Origin: Cylindrotheca closterium
Lineage: Eukaryota > Bacillariophyta > Bacillariophyceae > Bacillariales > Bacillariaceae
NCBI GenBank assembly: GCA_933822405.4
Contig: CAKOGP040002269.1
Location: 1 to 64,000, forward strand
DNA: 64,000 nucleotides
Direction of reading: 5' to 3'
Of this stretch, positions 52,374 through 62,580 are shown piece after piece (within the stretch, counting starts at the first letter, position 1; every line of letters begins with the position of its first letter). Below the pieces are notes generated by a model, which did not search any database, had not been told where the DNA came from, and worked only from the letters and a program-made list of their open reading frames with translations. The position numbers were made by a program, and so were the translations under genes.

Positions 52374-53309
52374 ACTACAGGAGATAGAGTAATAACCGTT
52401 CCAATAGATAAATAACCGAGCAACCCTCTCTTCACGATCAAACGTCGGTCAAGTTGTCGGAAGTCGGAAGAATTGCACCAGGGCAGAATTTTTTTCTCCT
52501 CGCCTCCATTCGTGTCAGCTGGTGGCAAAAGGGCTGAGGTCCCAAATGCAAATAGCAGCTTTCAGATCCTAATCGTAGTGACGTAGTCACGATCTACAAT
52601 CGTCACACTGTTTGTTGTTACGGTACAAGGTATGGTACGGTACCATGAGGGCATAAGTTGAAAATGTCCTCTTACAAACAGATGACGATTGTAGGCTCAG
52701 AAACTGCGTCAGACAGAGATGCGGCGTCCTTCCAAATGTTTTGTTAAGAGATGTGCGCATGTTCGAAAGCTCAAAACGTCTCGAACAGATGGAATCGGAT
52801 GATCAGATACCTTTTGAGCGAATGCTTCTCAATGTCTTGGTACCACCCGAGTACCACCTGCGGCGTTACGAACTTTTGATTCGCTGGGATTGAAAGTAGC
52901 CGTGTTGTTGGTGACCGGGATAAGGAGTTTCAGTCTCACTTTGCGTCATTATGTCGAAGTCTAGAAGATTCATTTAGCTCTCTCAGTGCCGTGTTCAAAC
53001 AATGCTTCTCACGTTTTTATAAATAAATTAGGAGCGCATTCAAGAGCTGTTTCCACACTTAGGAAGAACTTTCAAAACGCATAGGTGTTTTCGCATCTGA
53101 CTGACGCAAACTGAGGTCATCGGCTGTTTCCCGATTAAAACTTACGTGGCGACGCTGTTTCCAGGATATTGAGGTGGCATTCAACCACTCGGGGAAATCT
53201 ATCAGCCTTTTACTCCCAGACCAGACGGGATCCACACTAATTTCTCCAAAAATACATCTGTCGCATATCTTCTGTATTTCAACAGCTCAAAAAAATTGCA
53301 TCCAGAACA
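52374..53309. other. Intergenic, nothing recognised
   Basis: 936 bp with no coding character. A GGTACGGTACC palindrome lies at about 52634-52644. Confidence 0.5.
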
Positions 53310-55520
53310 ATGTCCTTGACAAGTATAACAGAGCTAAACAATATGGAAACACAAGGATCTTTACCTTGTCAATCACCGGGTCAATGCTGCTCCATGATGC
53401 CCATCGAAGTCGGAAGCAAGCTAATTGAAAGTGGAGAGTATGAAAAGGCCATGTCGGGTCAATGTTGTCCCATGATGCTCCTCGAAGTCGGAAGCAAGCT
53501 GATCGACAGTGGAGAGTATGAAAAGGCAATGTCCTTGCTTGATCGCTCATTTCACATTGTGACTTCACCATCATCGAATGGAGAAAGAAGTGGTCTTGAT
53601 CTACCACCCCTGATGGAATGGGGAATTAAGACTCAAAGCATGAACAACGAAAGTACAGAAGCATCAAGCAACTTAAGCACAAGCCAACCGATTGACATGT
53701 ATCTGGAAGATGTTGAGGATGTGGGTCCAAGAATGTTCCGCAAAGCCATCGTGGTGTCTGGTACTATGGATATGGCCCTTCTACAACTTGTGATCTGTTA
53801 CAACAAGGCTATCATCTACCATGCTACAAAGGACCTCCTAACTGCTTCTAACTTTTATGAATTGATTCTCTCAAGATTCAACCTCGTATGCAACACTCCA
53901 GGGTTCTGCCTTCCTCCAGACTATCTTCACCTTGCCATGTGCGTCTGCAACAACCTCGGCCAGATCTGCTACGAGCAAAGAGTCGAGTGCATGGCTATCT
54001 CACACTTTGAGACCGCACTGCAACTTGGTCGCACTATCCTCGCTTCCGATTCAGCCAACGCAGGCTACAACTTGGACTTTTCAGATGTATTGTCCAACTG
54101 GTGCCGAAGCAAGTACATGGATGCTGATGTCTGCATTGATGTGTACGCAGCGCTGGAAGAAATCACAAGCATTCGAACGGCCCTACTGAGTTGGGATCAC
54201 GTGGATATCGCTGCTGCCCACTTCAATTTGGGAGTAGCCGAGTATCTCCGCAAGAACAATTCCAAGTCCATGTCGCATCTGCTCTACTACCTCAAGATTG
54301 CTTCACATCATGCCAGCAATGGTATTGAATCCGGCCTCGATCCACTTGCAGGACTGATTTATCTATTGCTCATCAAGAATGATGAAAAAGATGATAAATT
54401 GTCCAGAGACTTGGTATGGGGACTTCGTTCTCTTCAAGAAAAGCGAAGTGAAGTCGGCCCACGGCACTACGAAGTGGCAGCTGTTCTGAACTACATCGGA
54501 ACCCTTCTCTTCCATGCGAAAGAATTGGAACACGCTCTGCTGTTTTTGCAAGAAGAGCTCCAGGTTGAACAACACTTTGCCCACCCTTCAGACCACTTTG
54601 GCGTCAGCGTGACCTGCAACAACATTGGACGAATTCTTCAGGAACTTGGAAGATACCCCCAAGCTATCCACTACTACTGCAATGCGCTAGCGCATGAGTT
54701 CGACTTTGATGAAGATGCTGAGGACGCTTCCATGACCAGCTACAAGACTATGAACGAGAATCCTACGGCAATGAATCTTTATTCGACCGTCTGGTACAAT
54801 CTGGGCCTCATTCATGACAAGATGGGTGCTTGCAAGAAGGCCATCAAGGCATTTCAAATGGCGCTTCAACTTCGCCGCAATATGTTGGGACCTGATCATG
54901 CTGATATTGCCTGTCTGGTGTACAACATCGGTGTCCTACAAATGGAACAACAAATGCTTAAGGACGCTTCGGTGTCTTTCCGAGAAGCCTTGCGAATCCG
55001 AAGCATTGCTTCGTCTGGTCAACTCAACGATCGCCATGTTGTTACCACAATGCAAAAACTTGCTTCCATGCAAAAGTCCAGGGGAAACATCTACGGAGCT
55101 TTGGAGACATGCCAAGAAGTCGTCCAAGTTTTAAAAGAGAGCAGTGAATTCGAAGGATGCGCGAGAGGCAAGTTTTTGGGAGCCATCTACCGCGATATTG
55201 CTGAACTTCACCATGCCCTCGGAAACCTGAACGTTGCCTTGGTCAATGCTTGCAAAAGCGTTGAAGCGTTGCGGTCAAGTTTTGATGACGAATCGACTAC
55301 TCCTGGAGAGTTCTCTTCCCAGGTGGAAGAAAGCGCAACCTCCCTTCTCCTTGTTGGAAGCCTCCACCATGAGCTCTCTGAACCCATGAAAGCTCAAGAA
55401 TGTTTTGTTCAAGCTGTAAATATCATCCAAGACAATTCAACCAACGTATCTCCAGCGCTAGCGCCTCTTCTTGAGGTAAGCCTGTTGCTACGATCCAATC
55501 AATGTGCTGCAAAAGCATAG
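53310..55520 (+). CDS. TPR protein (kinesin-light-chain-like repeats)
   Basis: A 736-residue single-exon protein. At least six tetratricopeptide repeats of the longer 42-residue type are visible between about 290 and 700 (for example LGPDHADIACLVYNIGVLQ followed by DASVSFREALRIR). These act as protein-binding scaffolds. The N-terminus contains a perfect-frame 26-residue tandem duplication with EVGSKLIESGEYEKAMS / EVGSKLIDSGEYEKAMS and a GQCC motif at the start of each copy; the underlying DNA repeat is at 53379-53534. No catalytic domain, signal peptide or membrane helix. The partner is unknown. Confidence 0.82.
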   Translation: MSLTSITELNNMETQGSLPCQSPGQCCSMMPIEVGSKLIESGEYEKAMSGQCCPMMLLEVGSKLIDSGEYEKAMSLLDRSFHIVTSPSSNGERSGLDLPPLMEWGIKTQSMNNESTEASSNLSTSQPIDMYLEDVEDVGPRMFRKAIVVSGTMDMALLQLVICYNKAIIYHATKDLLTASNFYELILSRFNLVCNTPGFCLPPDYLHLAMCVCNNLGQICYEQRVECMAISHFETALQLGRTILASDSANAGYNLDFSDVLSNWCRSKYMDADVCIDVYAALEEITSIRTALLSWDHVDIAAAHFNLGVAEYLRKNNSKSMSHLLYYLKIASHHASNGIESGLDPLAGLIYLLLIKNDEKDDKLSRDLVWGLRSLQEKRSEVGPRHYEVAAVLNYIGTLLFHAKELEHALLFLQEELQVEQHFAHPSDHFGVSVTCNNIGRILQELGRYPQAIHYYCNALAHEFDFDEDAEDASMTSYKTMNENPTAMNLYSTVWYNLGLIHDKMGACKKAIKAFQMALQLRRNMLGPDHADIACLVYNIGVLQMEQQMLKDASVSFREALRIRSIASSGQLNDRHVVTTMQKLASMQKSRGNIYGALETCQEVVQVLKESSEFEGCARGKFLGAIYRDIAELHHALGNLNVALVNACKSVEALRSSFDDESTTPGEFSSQVEESATSLLLVGSLHHELSEPMKAQECFVQAVNIIQDNSTNVSPALAPLLEVSLLLRSNQCAAKA
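53379..53534 (+). repeat. 78-bp tandem duplication inside the TPR gene
   Basis: The two 78-bp units 53379-53456 and 53457-53534 differ at only a handful of positions and keep the frame, so the duplication is recent. Confidence 0.9.
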
Positions 55521-55715
55521 AAAGCTCGGTACAAATTTACAAACTCCGTACGAGCCCTGTACATATATACACAACCCTATGCAAAAACTACCATGTAAAT
55601 AATGCCATGCAAATAATGTACAATATTGTAATTACAAACTTTATCCATGTATCCAACATTTCATCATTATTCTGCAGTCAGTAGTATTCGCCTGTCACTA
55701 AGAGTTGAATCAGAA

Positions 55716-56978
55716 TCAATAAGTATTGCCTGCTTCTAGCGTCTTCTGGAATAGAGCCTCCATCTTGTCCAAAAGAGGTTTCGTCTCCTCTTTTCCCGAG
55801 TTCACACAGGCAACATTGGCCCATGTCTTGAAGGCATAGTGATCTTGCCAGCATCCCGTAATTCTCCATAGCTTCTCGTCAGAACCTGCCCAGTAACAAA
55901 CGAAACCACTTTTCGGCAGTAGACTCTTCAAAAGTAGACCAAGATCTCCAGAGCCCCAGTCGCCTACCCAATTGGCAGTGAACTCAAGGTACCATGCCTT
56001 GGAAAGGTTGTTGGTTGTGAACCAACTAGCCAAAAAGCTGTATCCACCGTTGACCTTCAAGTAGTGAATTGGTTCGTCTCCAGGAAACTTTTGTGCAATA
56101 AACTTTCTCACCATGGCATTACTCTCTGTGTTGACATGTTCCAGCCACATGTCGTCGTCGGTCAGACCAAGGTCGGACTTTATTCGTGTTGCACTGTTAA
56201 AAGCAGCTTCGTCCTTGATCATGACCACACTCTGAGCCGAATTCTTCTTCCCTGAGAGTGTTACCGGCTTCTTACAAGCGGGATCTACCTTTGCAGCCTG
56301 TCTCCAGGCACCAATATCATACTTCTTGTCGTCGGTATTGTGAGACCCCAGGTAAAGTGCGTCAATGGGAAAATCTGACATTGGAGAATCATTTGGAAGA
56401 TAATCGACAAATAGAGCCTTGAAAGGCGACGAGAGATCTGTCGAAGCAAAGAATTGACGTGCCCATAACGGATCTTGACAACCTCTGGTAGTTGCCAGAG
56501 TAAAGGAACACTTTTGGGTCCATGGACTACTCTCGCATTGAGTACCAGGTAATTGAGTTTTTAGACTGTCCATTTGTTCAGATGTGCATTCCAGAGAGTG
56601 CTTTTCAATCATATTTTCCATTTTTTCTGTCTTCTTTATAGAAGACTCTGCAGAACCCAATGCCGACCCGGAGCGAAGCATGGGCACTTCGCCGGGGAGT
56701 ATTTGATTCTCGAGGTTGACCTTCCGTTGATGACCAAAACATTCAGGATGAGCTGACAGAATGTAGGAAGTGGCAAGAGATGCCCCAACCAGCAAAAGAA
56801 ACGTAATGCTAACAATAGTCTTGGTCAAACTGAGCTCAAAGACAATATCCTCGACGAGTGTGCTTTCATTTGCAGCAAAGGCTGCTCTTTGTTTCAACCT
56901 TTTTTCCATTGGGGTTAAGGCGACCGTTGGGCGGCTCTTTTTCTCGGCGCTCCCCGGCAATTTCATTCTGGATAACAT
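55716..56978 (-). CDS. Type II membrane protein, Cys/Trp-rich luminal domain (paralogue 1)
   Basis: 420 residues, single exon. A basic tail of about 50 residues precedes one membrane helix at about 54-76 (IVSITFLLLVGASLATSYIL). The rest is luminal or extracellular, with WTQKCSFT.ATT..C.DP.W near residue 155 and a conserved end (WYLEF, GFVCYWAG, LWRITGCWQDHY, WANVACV). The C-terminal signature recalls the far end of FkbM-like methyltransferase domains common in diatoms, but no SAM-binding motif was found, so that link is weak. The neighbour at 57247-58584 is a clear paralogue, in the same orientation. Confidence 0.75.
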   Translation of the reverse strand: MLSRMKLPGSAEKKSRPTVALTPMEKRLKQRAAFAANESTLVEDIVFELSLTKTIVSITFLLLVGASLATSYILSAHPECFGHQRKVNLENQILPGEVPMLRSGSALGSAESSIKKTEKMENMIEKHSLECTSEQMDSLKTQLPGTQCESSPWTQKCSFTLATTRGCQDPLWARQFFASTDLSSPFKALFVDYLPNDSPMSDFPIDALYLGSHNTDDKKYDIGAWRQAAKVDPACKKPVTLSGKKNSAQSVVMIKDEAAFNSATRIKSDLGLTDDDMWLEHVNTESNAMVRKFIAQKFPGDEPIHYLKVNGGYSFLASWFTTNNLSKAWYLEFTANWVGDWGSGDLGLLLKSLLPKSGFVCYWAGSDEKLWRITGCWQDHYAFKTWANVACVNSGKEETKPLLDKMEALFQKTLEAGNTY

Positions 56979-57246
56979 GGTAGAGATCTTCTTTTGAGAG
57001 TGCTGAGAACGGCAGAAGGAAATACTATTCGGTTTACTTGAATGGACAAGCTACAGTGCTGTCCGGTTCACAATCAATGGATACTGACGGTACTTCCGGA
57101 GCTGTTGGATTTATGTTGGCATTGTCTCAAGGTACAGATAAAGGCTTTAAAAATAGATAACTACACCACGGTATCTAACCTCATATATCCCGTGTGCATG
57201 AAAAGCGATAGTCCATACAGTACTGCTTACACGACATTTAAGATGT

Positions 57247-58584
57247 TTAGAATGTTATATCTTTCGCTAATGTTTCCACAAAGATCTTCTCCATCTTTTC
57301 CAGCAGGGGTTTGGCGTCCGGTATTCTCGAATTGACACAAGCCACATTTGCCCATGTGGATGAGGAATAATGATTCTGCCAGCAGTTGGTAATCCTCCAA
57401 AGATTGCCATTACCAGCCCAGTAGCACACGAATCCCTTTTCCGGCAGGAATTGATGCAAGAGTTCGCTTTGGTGAGTGCTGGTAGTGCCAGCTATAAATT
57501 AAAAAAAGATGGACCAAGATAGTGAGAAAGCGTCAAAGATTACTAGTCAGCACCAGAACACACACTTGAGAGGTGAAGACTTACACTTCCAATCCACCGT
57601 GAATTCCAGATACCATACACTGGATAGCCGAGTCATTTGTTTCATTGCTTCGTATCGGTCGGGAGATAGACCCAAGTACCTCAGGTAATGAATTTGGGAT
57701 TCTGCTGTCGGTAGCTTGCTAGCAAAAAAGGCATCATCTATCCTTGGATTGTCCGCGACAGCTTCCAACGCTTCGTCTGAGATATCCAAGTTTTCTTTGT
57801 AGTGATTGATTGCATCCTCACTTTGATTGGGAGGCAACACCAAAACTACTTTGGCCTTATTGGTGGCTCCCTTTGCTTCTACAGAACGCTGGCAGCTAGT
57901 CGTACTTTGGAAGCCTGAAAGTTCGACCCACTGTATTTTGTGAGGAACATATTTTGGGTCGTGTGTTCCAATATGAAGAAGATCTATGGGAGTATCGGAA
58001 TACATGTCAACGTTGGTTACATACCCGACAAAGAAGGCATTGAATTGCGTCTTCAGTTCGGTGGTGGCGTAAAATTCTCGCATCCAATAGGGATCTCGAC
58101 ACGGTTTGGTTGTAGCTTGTGTAAAGGAGCAAGACTGCGTCCACGGTTGCAAAGCACATCCTGCCACTGGAAGCTGTCGTAACGATGCTGCGGATTGTTC
58201 ATCAGTGCATACTGGTGGGAGGAGCCCATCCGCAGTGGTGGTGCTCTGGGGCGGTGATGCTTGGGTCTCAGGTGGAGGGGGTGGTGATGCTTGGGATTGT
58301 GGTGTTGGTTTCGGTACTGCAACCTTTGCATTTGTATCAGGTAATGAAGATGATCGTAACGATGATCCTTCTTTCGATACATCCAAACCATCGAGCTTGG
58401 AACAAGCAGTTGTCAGGTATGATGCAGTAGCTGAAAATCCAATAAAGAACAGGAGGATCACACAAGCTCCTATTGAATATCCCCCCAATTCATAAGAACA
58501 GTATTCTTCTTTCTTGTCGTTATAGGGATTCAGGGCCCTCCTTCTTTGTAGCAACGAATTGGTTCTTGAATCGATAATTTTCAT
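57247..58584 (-). CDS. Type II membrane protein, Cys/Trp-rich luminal domain (paralogue 2)
   Basis: Exons 58584-57585 and 57491-57247, intron 93 nt in phase 1 (GTAAGT...TAG); 414 residues. It has the same plan as paralogue 1: basic tail, membrane helix at about 37-60 (CVILLFFIGFSATASYL), a Pro/Ser/Thr linker with PPPPPETQASPP, then the shared WTQSCSFTQATTKPC.DPYW, WYLEF, GFVCYWAG, LWRITNCW and WANVACV segments. The linker is longer than in paralogue 1, and the intron is missing there. Luminal location is inferred from topology. Function is unknown, with the same tentative FkbM-like comment. Confidence 0.75.
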
Positions 58585-58970
58585 GACTTCAGGGCACCGT
58601 CAATTAGATGATTGATTGATTGATTGATTCAGCGCGCAGTTTTGAGGCCCAATAGACAGGTTCAGTTGATTTAGTTTCAGTTCGATTAGCGTAGTCACAG
58701 GATCTGGCAAGATGATGATTCTTCATAGGTCTCCATCAAACTGAATAGATTTTTTTGTCGTTCGTCTTCGATCATTTTTTCCGAAACCGTGACGATTGAA
58801 GTCATCATTTTGAATTTGCTTCACGCATTTCCAGTACCAGCATCACGTGGATCCAACGGATGACCCTCAGACAGACAAACCACCTTCAAATCATTTCACA
58901 GTGATCACCATTCTCATCATCATTGGTTAATATCTCTGCACTAAAATTTTCCTATCTCATCATCATCAAC
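58585..58970. other. Divergent spacer
   Basis: Has a GATT microsatellite at about 58606-58629. Likely holds promoters for the two flanking genes. Confidence 0.5.
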
Positions 58971-59252
58971 ATGTTTCACCCCAGAAAAGTCAATCGCGTG
59001 CAACGTGCTCAGAGCCTGAAGCAACGACGGGGAGCGAACTCATCTAGCGCTGATGAGGGCTCTGGTGGGTTGGATTTGGAAGTTGGCCCATTTTGCACGC
59101 TCCTATGTGCCCTTCTCATCGTAGCATTGGGAGCTGCCATGGCGATTGCCTTTTTCGCAGTTCAAAAACCAGATTGTATGAAGAATTTTGGATTGGATCG
59201 GGCATCGCTATTGCGAGGAGCCTTCTCATCATCATCATCCAAAAGCGAATAA
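58971..59252 (+). CDS. Short type II-like membrane protein, possibly truncated
   Basis: 93 residues from the ATG at 58971: a basic tail (HPRKVNRVQRAQSLKQRR), one membrane helix at about 46-66 (FCTLLCALLIVALGAAMAIAFF), then P-D-C and a short Ser-rich end before a TAA at 59250. The plan (basic tail, helix, Pro-x-Cys) matches the N-termini of the two type II membrane paralogues to its left. The same frame stays open for a further 131 codons after the TAA (to 59645) with hydrophilic, Cys-containing sequence, so this may be a gene cut by a premature stop, or have an unseen intron. Confidence 0.5.
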   Translation: MFHPRKVNRVQRAQSLKQRRGANSSSADEGSGGLDLEVGPFCTLLCALLIVALGAAMAIAFFAVQKPDCMKNFGLDRASLLRGAFSSSSSKSE

Positions 59253-59810
59253 GGGGATAGTACTGTAGGATCTTCTGATGAACCGTTGGAAAAATACTGT
59301 AACGAGTCGCCCGACTTCTCGTTGAATCATGGACAATGCTCTGAGGATCTTCATCCATTAGTAATCAGCCCAAGTTGCTATACTCTTGGATTACATGAAA
59401 ATGAACAACAGGCGAAAGTCTCAGAGGGCACCATTATTCGATCATCTGCTGAAGTTCAGAATTGGTATTTTGGCGACATTTGTGCTGCATTGGCAATCAA
59501 ATTGAGGTTGCCATTTAGGTTGCTATTTAGGTTGCTATATCATTGCAGTGGTTTGACAAGCCAAGAACTCTGCAAGGTAAATTTATATATTACGAAATCA
59601 TGGATTCCAAAGCGCACTAGATCGGCATCTGAAAGCTTCAAATAAAACAGTAATAAAGTGTAGTAAGAGTTGCAATTCGTTGGATAATAAATACATTTGT
59701 TCAAAATTAGCTTGTTGGCGATCATATCTGTATTGTTTCTAGTGGGTGGTATTCTGTTGCAGCACTGCAGGGTGTCTTTGTTCTTTTCATAGCATCGCAA
59801 TTTTAAATGG

Positions 59811-60056
59811 TTCGAATCCGTTTTGCCGGAGACTGGAGAAATAGAAGAATCAGCTTGGTCAATACCGTGGTTCTGTTCTTCCAGAATGGTTTCTTTCCCG
59901 CTGTCCTCCTCGATCAAAAGCCTTTTCAAATTGTTCGTATCCGCTTTGCCGGAGACCGACACATTGAAGATTCAACTTGGTTCTTTTCTTCAAAAATAGT
60001 TTCTTCAAAACTGGTTTCTTGTTCACTGTCCTCCTCAATCAAAACTGGAGTTGGTT
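59811..60056 (-). repeat. Decayed tandem duplication at the 3' end of the cyclin gene
   Basis: The last 41 or so codons of the cyclin (about 59934-60056) recur downstream at about 59811-59933 with period 123 bp: TTCGTATCCG/TTCGAATCCG and TTTGCCGGAGAC mark both units. The second unit is in another frame relative to the stop at 59926. Confidence 0.75.
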
Positions 60057-61083
60057 TTGAAGGAGTTGACTTAGGTTCTTGGTGGGACGAAATGGAGCCC
60101 AAGCTTTGTGCATGGATACCTGCCATCTCTTGACAGAGAAATTGGATAGTCTCATTGTTGGAGCAGTCCAAATTCAACTCTGACCCAAGCTTTTCAGTCG
60201 ACAACTGAAAGCTTTCTTGGGTCAAACAGCAATCCGCTGGACCTGTCTTGGGGTTCAACGTCTGGAGCAGTGCCGCCAAGGCAATGTCCGACGCAAAAGA
60301 TCTCGAGGACGACAGATCGCCCAGGACTGCCAATTCGGTAAGGTAGAGCATGTGTTCCAACGGAAGACTCATGCTCTGACCTGCTGGAAAGAATGGCGCA
60401 GCCATTCCAAACAATTGCTTCACAAAGACTGATGGGACAAGAATGGGATAGGTCCAGTCGAGGGCTGACACTACCCTTCGCACCGCTTCCATCGCTTGGG
60501 GAAGGGTCATCTTGCCGGAGGTCTTGCCTACGGTTTGCAACAAGCTTTCCATTGGCATTCTTGATGGCTTGAGCGTTTTAGCGGCCAAAAAGATGGAAGC
60601 AATTGAGACTTCTCGGTAGTGAGAGCTTGAGATGACAGAATCGATGGTGTAGTCAGTGGTGTAGCAATCAAGAATCACGGAAGCCACATAGACCACGTCT
60701 CTTGGAAGTTCGAAATGATCAACAACGTCAAAGAACCATTGGACAACTCGCTGACGCCAAAGCTTCATGCCAGCTTGATCCAACACTTCTGAAACTTGAA
60801 AGCTCCTTCTTCTTCGTCTTCGGAAAGCTGCCATCTCTTCCACTGCCAAGAGTTTGGCCAGCTTATCGCTCCGCGACAACTTGTTGGTTGTTCTTGATTG
60901 AGATCCTACCATGATGATAGGAGCCTTACGTTTTCTATCAGAGGGCATGTTCGCTAGCGAGGGCTTTGCCATTGATGTCATGGGTTCTGAAATGACGTAT
61001 GGTATTTTGCTCTCACAACATGAAAAAAAGAGTATTGTGCAAGTGGGAGATTGGTTCCTGTCAAAGCTACCGGAAAATGGCAT
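59926..61083 (-). CDS. Cyclin (cyclin-box protein, diatom type)
   Basis: 385 residues, single exon, from the ATG at 61083; better-placed ATGs lie about 35-46 codons later (MTSMAKPSLANMPSDRKRK). A basic run (FRRRRRRSFQ) precedes the cyclin N-box at about 105-230. The pattern RQRVVQWFFDVVDHF, VVYVASVILDCY and SIFLAAKTL matches cyclin helices, with the Arg, Asp/Lys framework of helix 1 and 3. Cyclins bind and activate CDKs. The C-terminal 45 residues are Glu-rich and derive from a repeated module (59811-60056). A one-base change seems to have placed the current stop inside the repeat. Nuclear location is probable. Confidence 0.82.
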   Translation of the reverse strand: MPFSGSFDRNQSPTCTILFFSCCESKIPYVISEPMTSMAKPSLANMPSDRKRKAPIIMVGSQSRTTNKLSRSDKLAKLLAVEEMAAFRRRRRRSFQVSEVLDQAGMKLWRQRVVQWFFDVVDHFELPRDVVYVASVILDCYTTDYTIDSVISSSHYREVSIASIFLAAKTLKPSRMPMESLLQTVGKTSGKMTLPQAMEAVRRVVSALDWTYPILVPSVFVKQLFGMAAPFFPAGQSMSLPLEHMLYLTELAVLGDLSSSRSFASDIALAALLQTLNPKTGPADCCLTQESFQLSTEKLGSELNLDCSNNETIQFLCQEMAGIHAQSLGSISSHQEPKSTPSKPTPVLIEEDSEQETSFEETIFEEKNQVESSMCRSPAKRIRTI

Positions 61084-62265
61084 TCAAATCAGAAGATACC
61101 CCTCAACATGAGCTTTTGTGACGAAAAAGACTGTAGAGAACATTCTTTAGCTTCTCAGTCCATCCACACGTCAGCCCGATTAAGCGTTTTATGGTACTCA
61201 ACTTCGCTTCGCCAATATCATGCCAGTACAGAACCGTGCCAAACTGTCAATAATGACTTTTGACACCGTTCCGCACTTCGCCTCATTTCGTTAAATCGAG
61301 CATCGGAATTTTGTATCGTTAATTTGGAGCGTTGGATCGGATGTGTGATCAGCAAGCGAAACACACAGCTATGTTATTTGTATCACACACCGGCTAAAAT
61401 AGGTCTGAAGAATATCAGTACCGGTCTGAGAAAGACGAATGAGATGAACTGTCTCGTCTGCGGGGGTACCTGGTACCGTACATCTTCTTGTTCTCTTTTG
61501 TTCATGATCTTCTTGTTCTCTTTGGTGGTCAGAAAGCCAAAATACCTTGTGTCCTTGGGAAGAAGAGCTTTCCCTTCCATTTTGGAGAACAAGCGAAGGG
61601 CACATTGGCTACCGGTATTGTATTACTTTCTATCTGTATGCATTTGTCTATTTTGTTCCTTACTTTGTGTGGGCTCTTGTTTGAATTTGTCTCTAACGTG
61701 GCTACAGCTGCTTGCTTGGCTTGCTTGGCAAGCAAGCAGTGGGGACCGCGGCATTGCGTTCCTTACTTTGCGTATGAATGTGTCTCGAATTGCTGGCTCA
61801 TTATGTTCTTGTAGTACGCCGCCGGCCTCCGCCTGCTCCTTCTTAGTATCATGGTTTCAAGACCACGGCCATACTAGCAACCATTGCATTTGGTGCTCAC
61901 GTTTCGGTCAAGTGGTCGATCTGGAAACACGAAAGAGGCAAGTGGCTTGAGTTTAAAATACCAACAAGACAAGCGAAACAACCATCTTGTAGATAAAAAA
62001 TAAAAAGGCAACTCGTTTTCAAGTCGACGAAGTACTACAGAAGGCACGACTCGGTCGAAGGGGTCCAATACTACGCTTTTGCTTTGAAATGAATATGATT
62101 GATTTGATTCAACCGCCATCAAATTATTCTGTTCCCCCAACTTGAACTAATTTGTTCGATGCACAAACACTCGGAATGTCAACCTAACAAACTCCACGTT
62201 TGAGGATATCGACCAACCATCCAATCTTAGCGACGTAAAAGAAACCGAAAGAAAGATCTCAGAAG
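61084..62265. other. Intergenic, low-stop stretch without recognised gene
   Basis: About 61370-61950 is open in several frames on both strands, with a hydrophobic plus-strand frame from an ATG at 61444. No family was recognised, and simultaneous openness in opposite frames argues against coding. A hairpin with arms CTGCTTGCTT/AAGCAAGCAG lies at 61708-61739, and a GGTACCTGGTACC palindrome at about 61466. Confidence 0.4.
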
Positions 62266-62580
62266 ATGAAGTACAAAGACGAAGTTCTTGGAAAGAGAAT
62301 CGAAGTAGAGTTCAAGGTGGGAACCGTCACTCAATTTTTTCCAGGTACAATTCAAAAGCTGAAAATGGAACTTTCGGATGGCATCATCTCTTGTCATCAT
62401 TTCATCGCCTTTGATGATGAAGATGAGTACTGGTTTGATCTCGAAAAGAAGGAGACGGCAAATCAACTCCGGTGGCCAGAAAAAGAAAACATCCCGCAGC
62501 CGGATGCCAAGAAATTGAAAACCGACGATGCGTCATCGTCGATTCCGCAGTTCCCCATCATTGTATTGCAAGAAGGATAG
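62266..62580 (+). CDS. Small Tudor/Agenet-like protein
   Basis: 104 residues from the ATG at 62266. The first 70 residues alternate short strands: GKRIEVEFKVG, FFPGTIQKLKM, then DGIISCHHFIAFDDEDEYWF. This is the look of a Tudor, Agenet or chromo-barrel fold, with aromatic residues that could form a methyl-lysine/arginine cage. The rest is charged with a KKLK patch. No other domain is present. The fold call is an inference from pattern only. Single exon. Confidence 0.6.
   Translation: MKYKDEVLGKRIEVEFKVGTVTQFFPGTIQKLKMELSDGIISCHHFIAFDDEDEYWFDLEKKETANQLRWPEKENIPQPDAKKLKTDDASSSIPQFPIIVLQEG

Noticed and set aside
61444..61950. Hydrophobic plus-strand open frame of 168 codons
   Set aside because: Opposite-strand frames are open over the same stretch, no family signature or codon pattern was recognised, and local GCTTGCTTG repeats explain the lack of stops.
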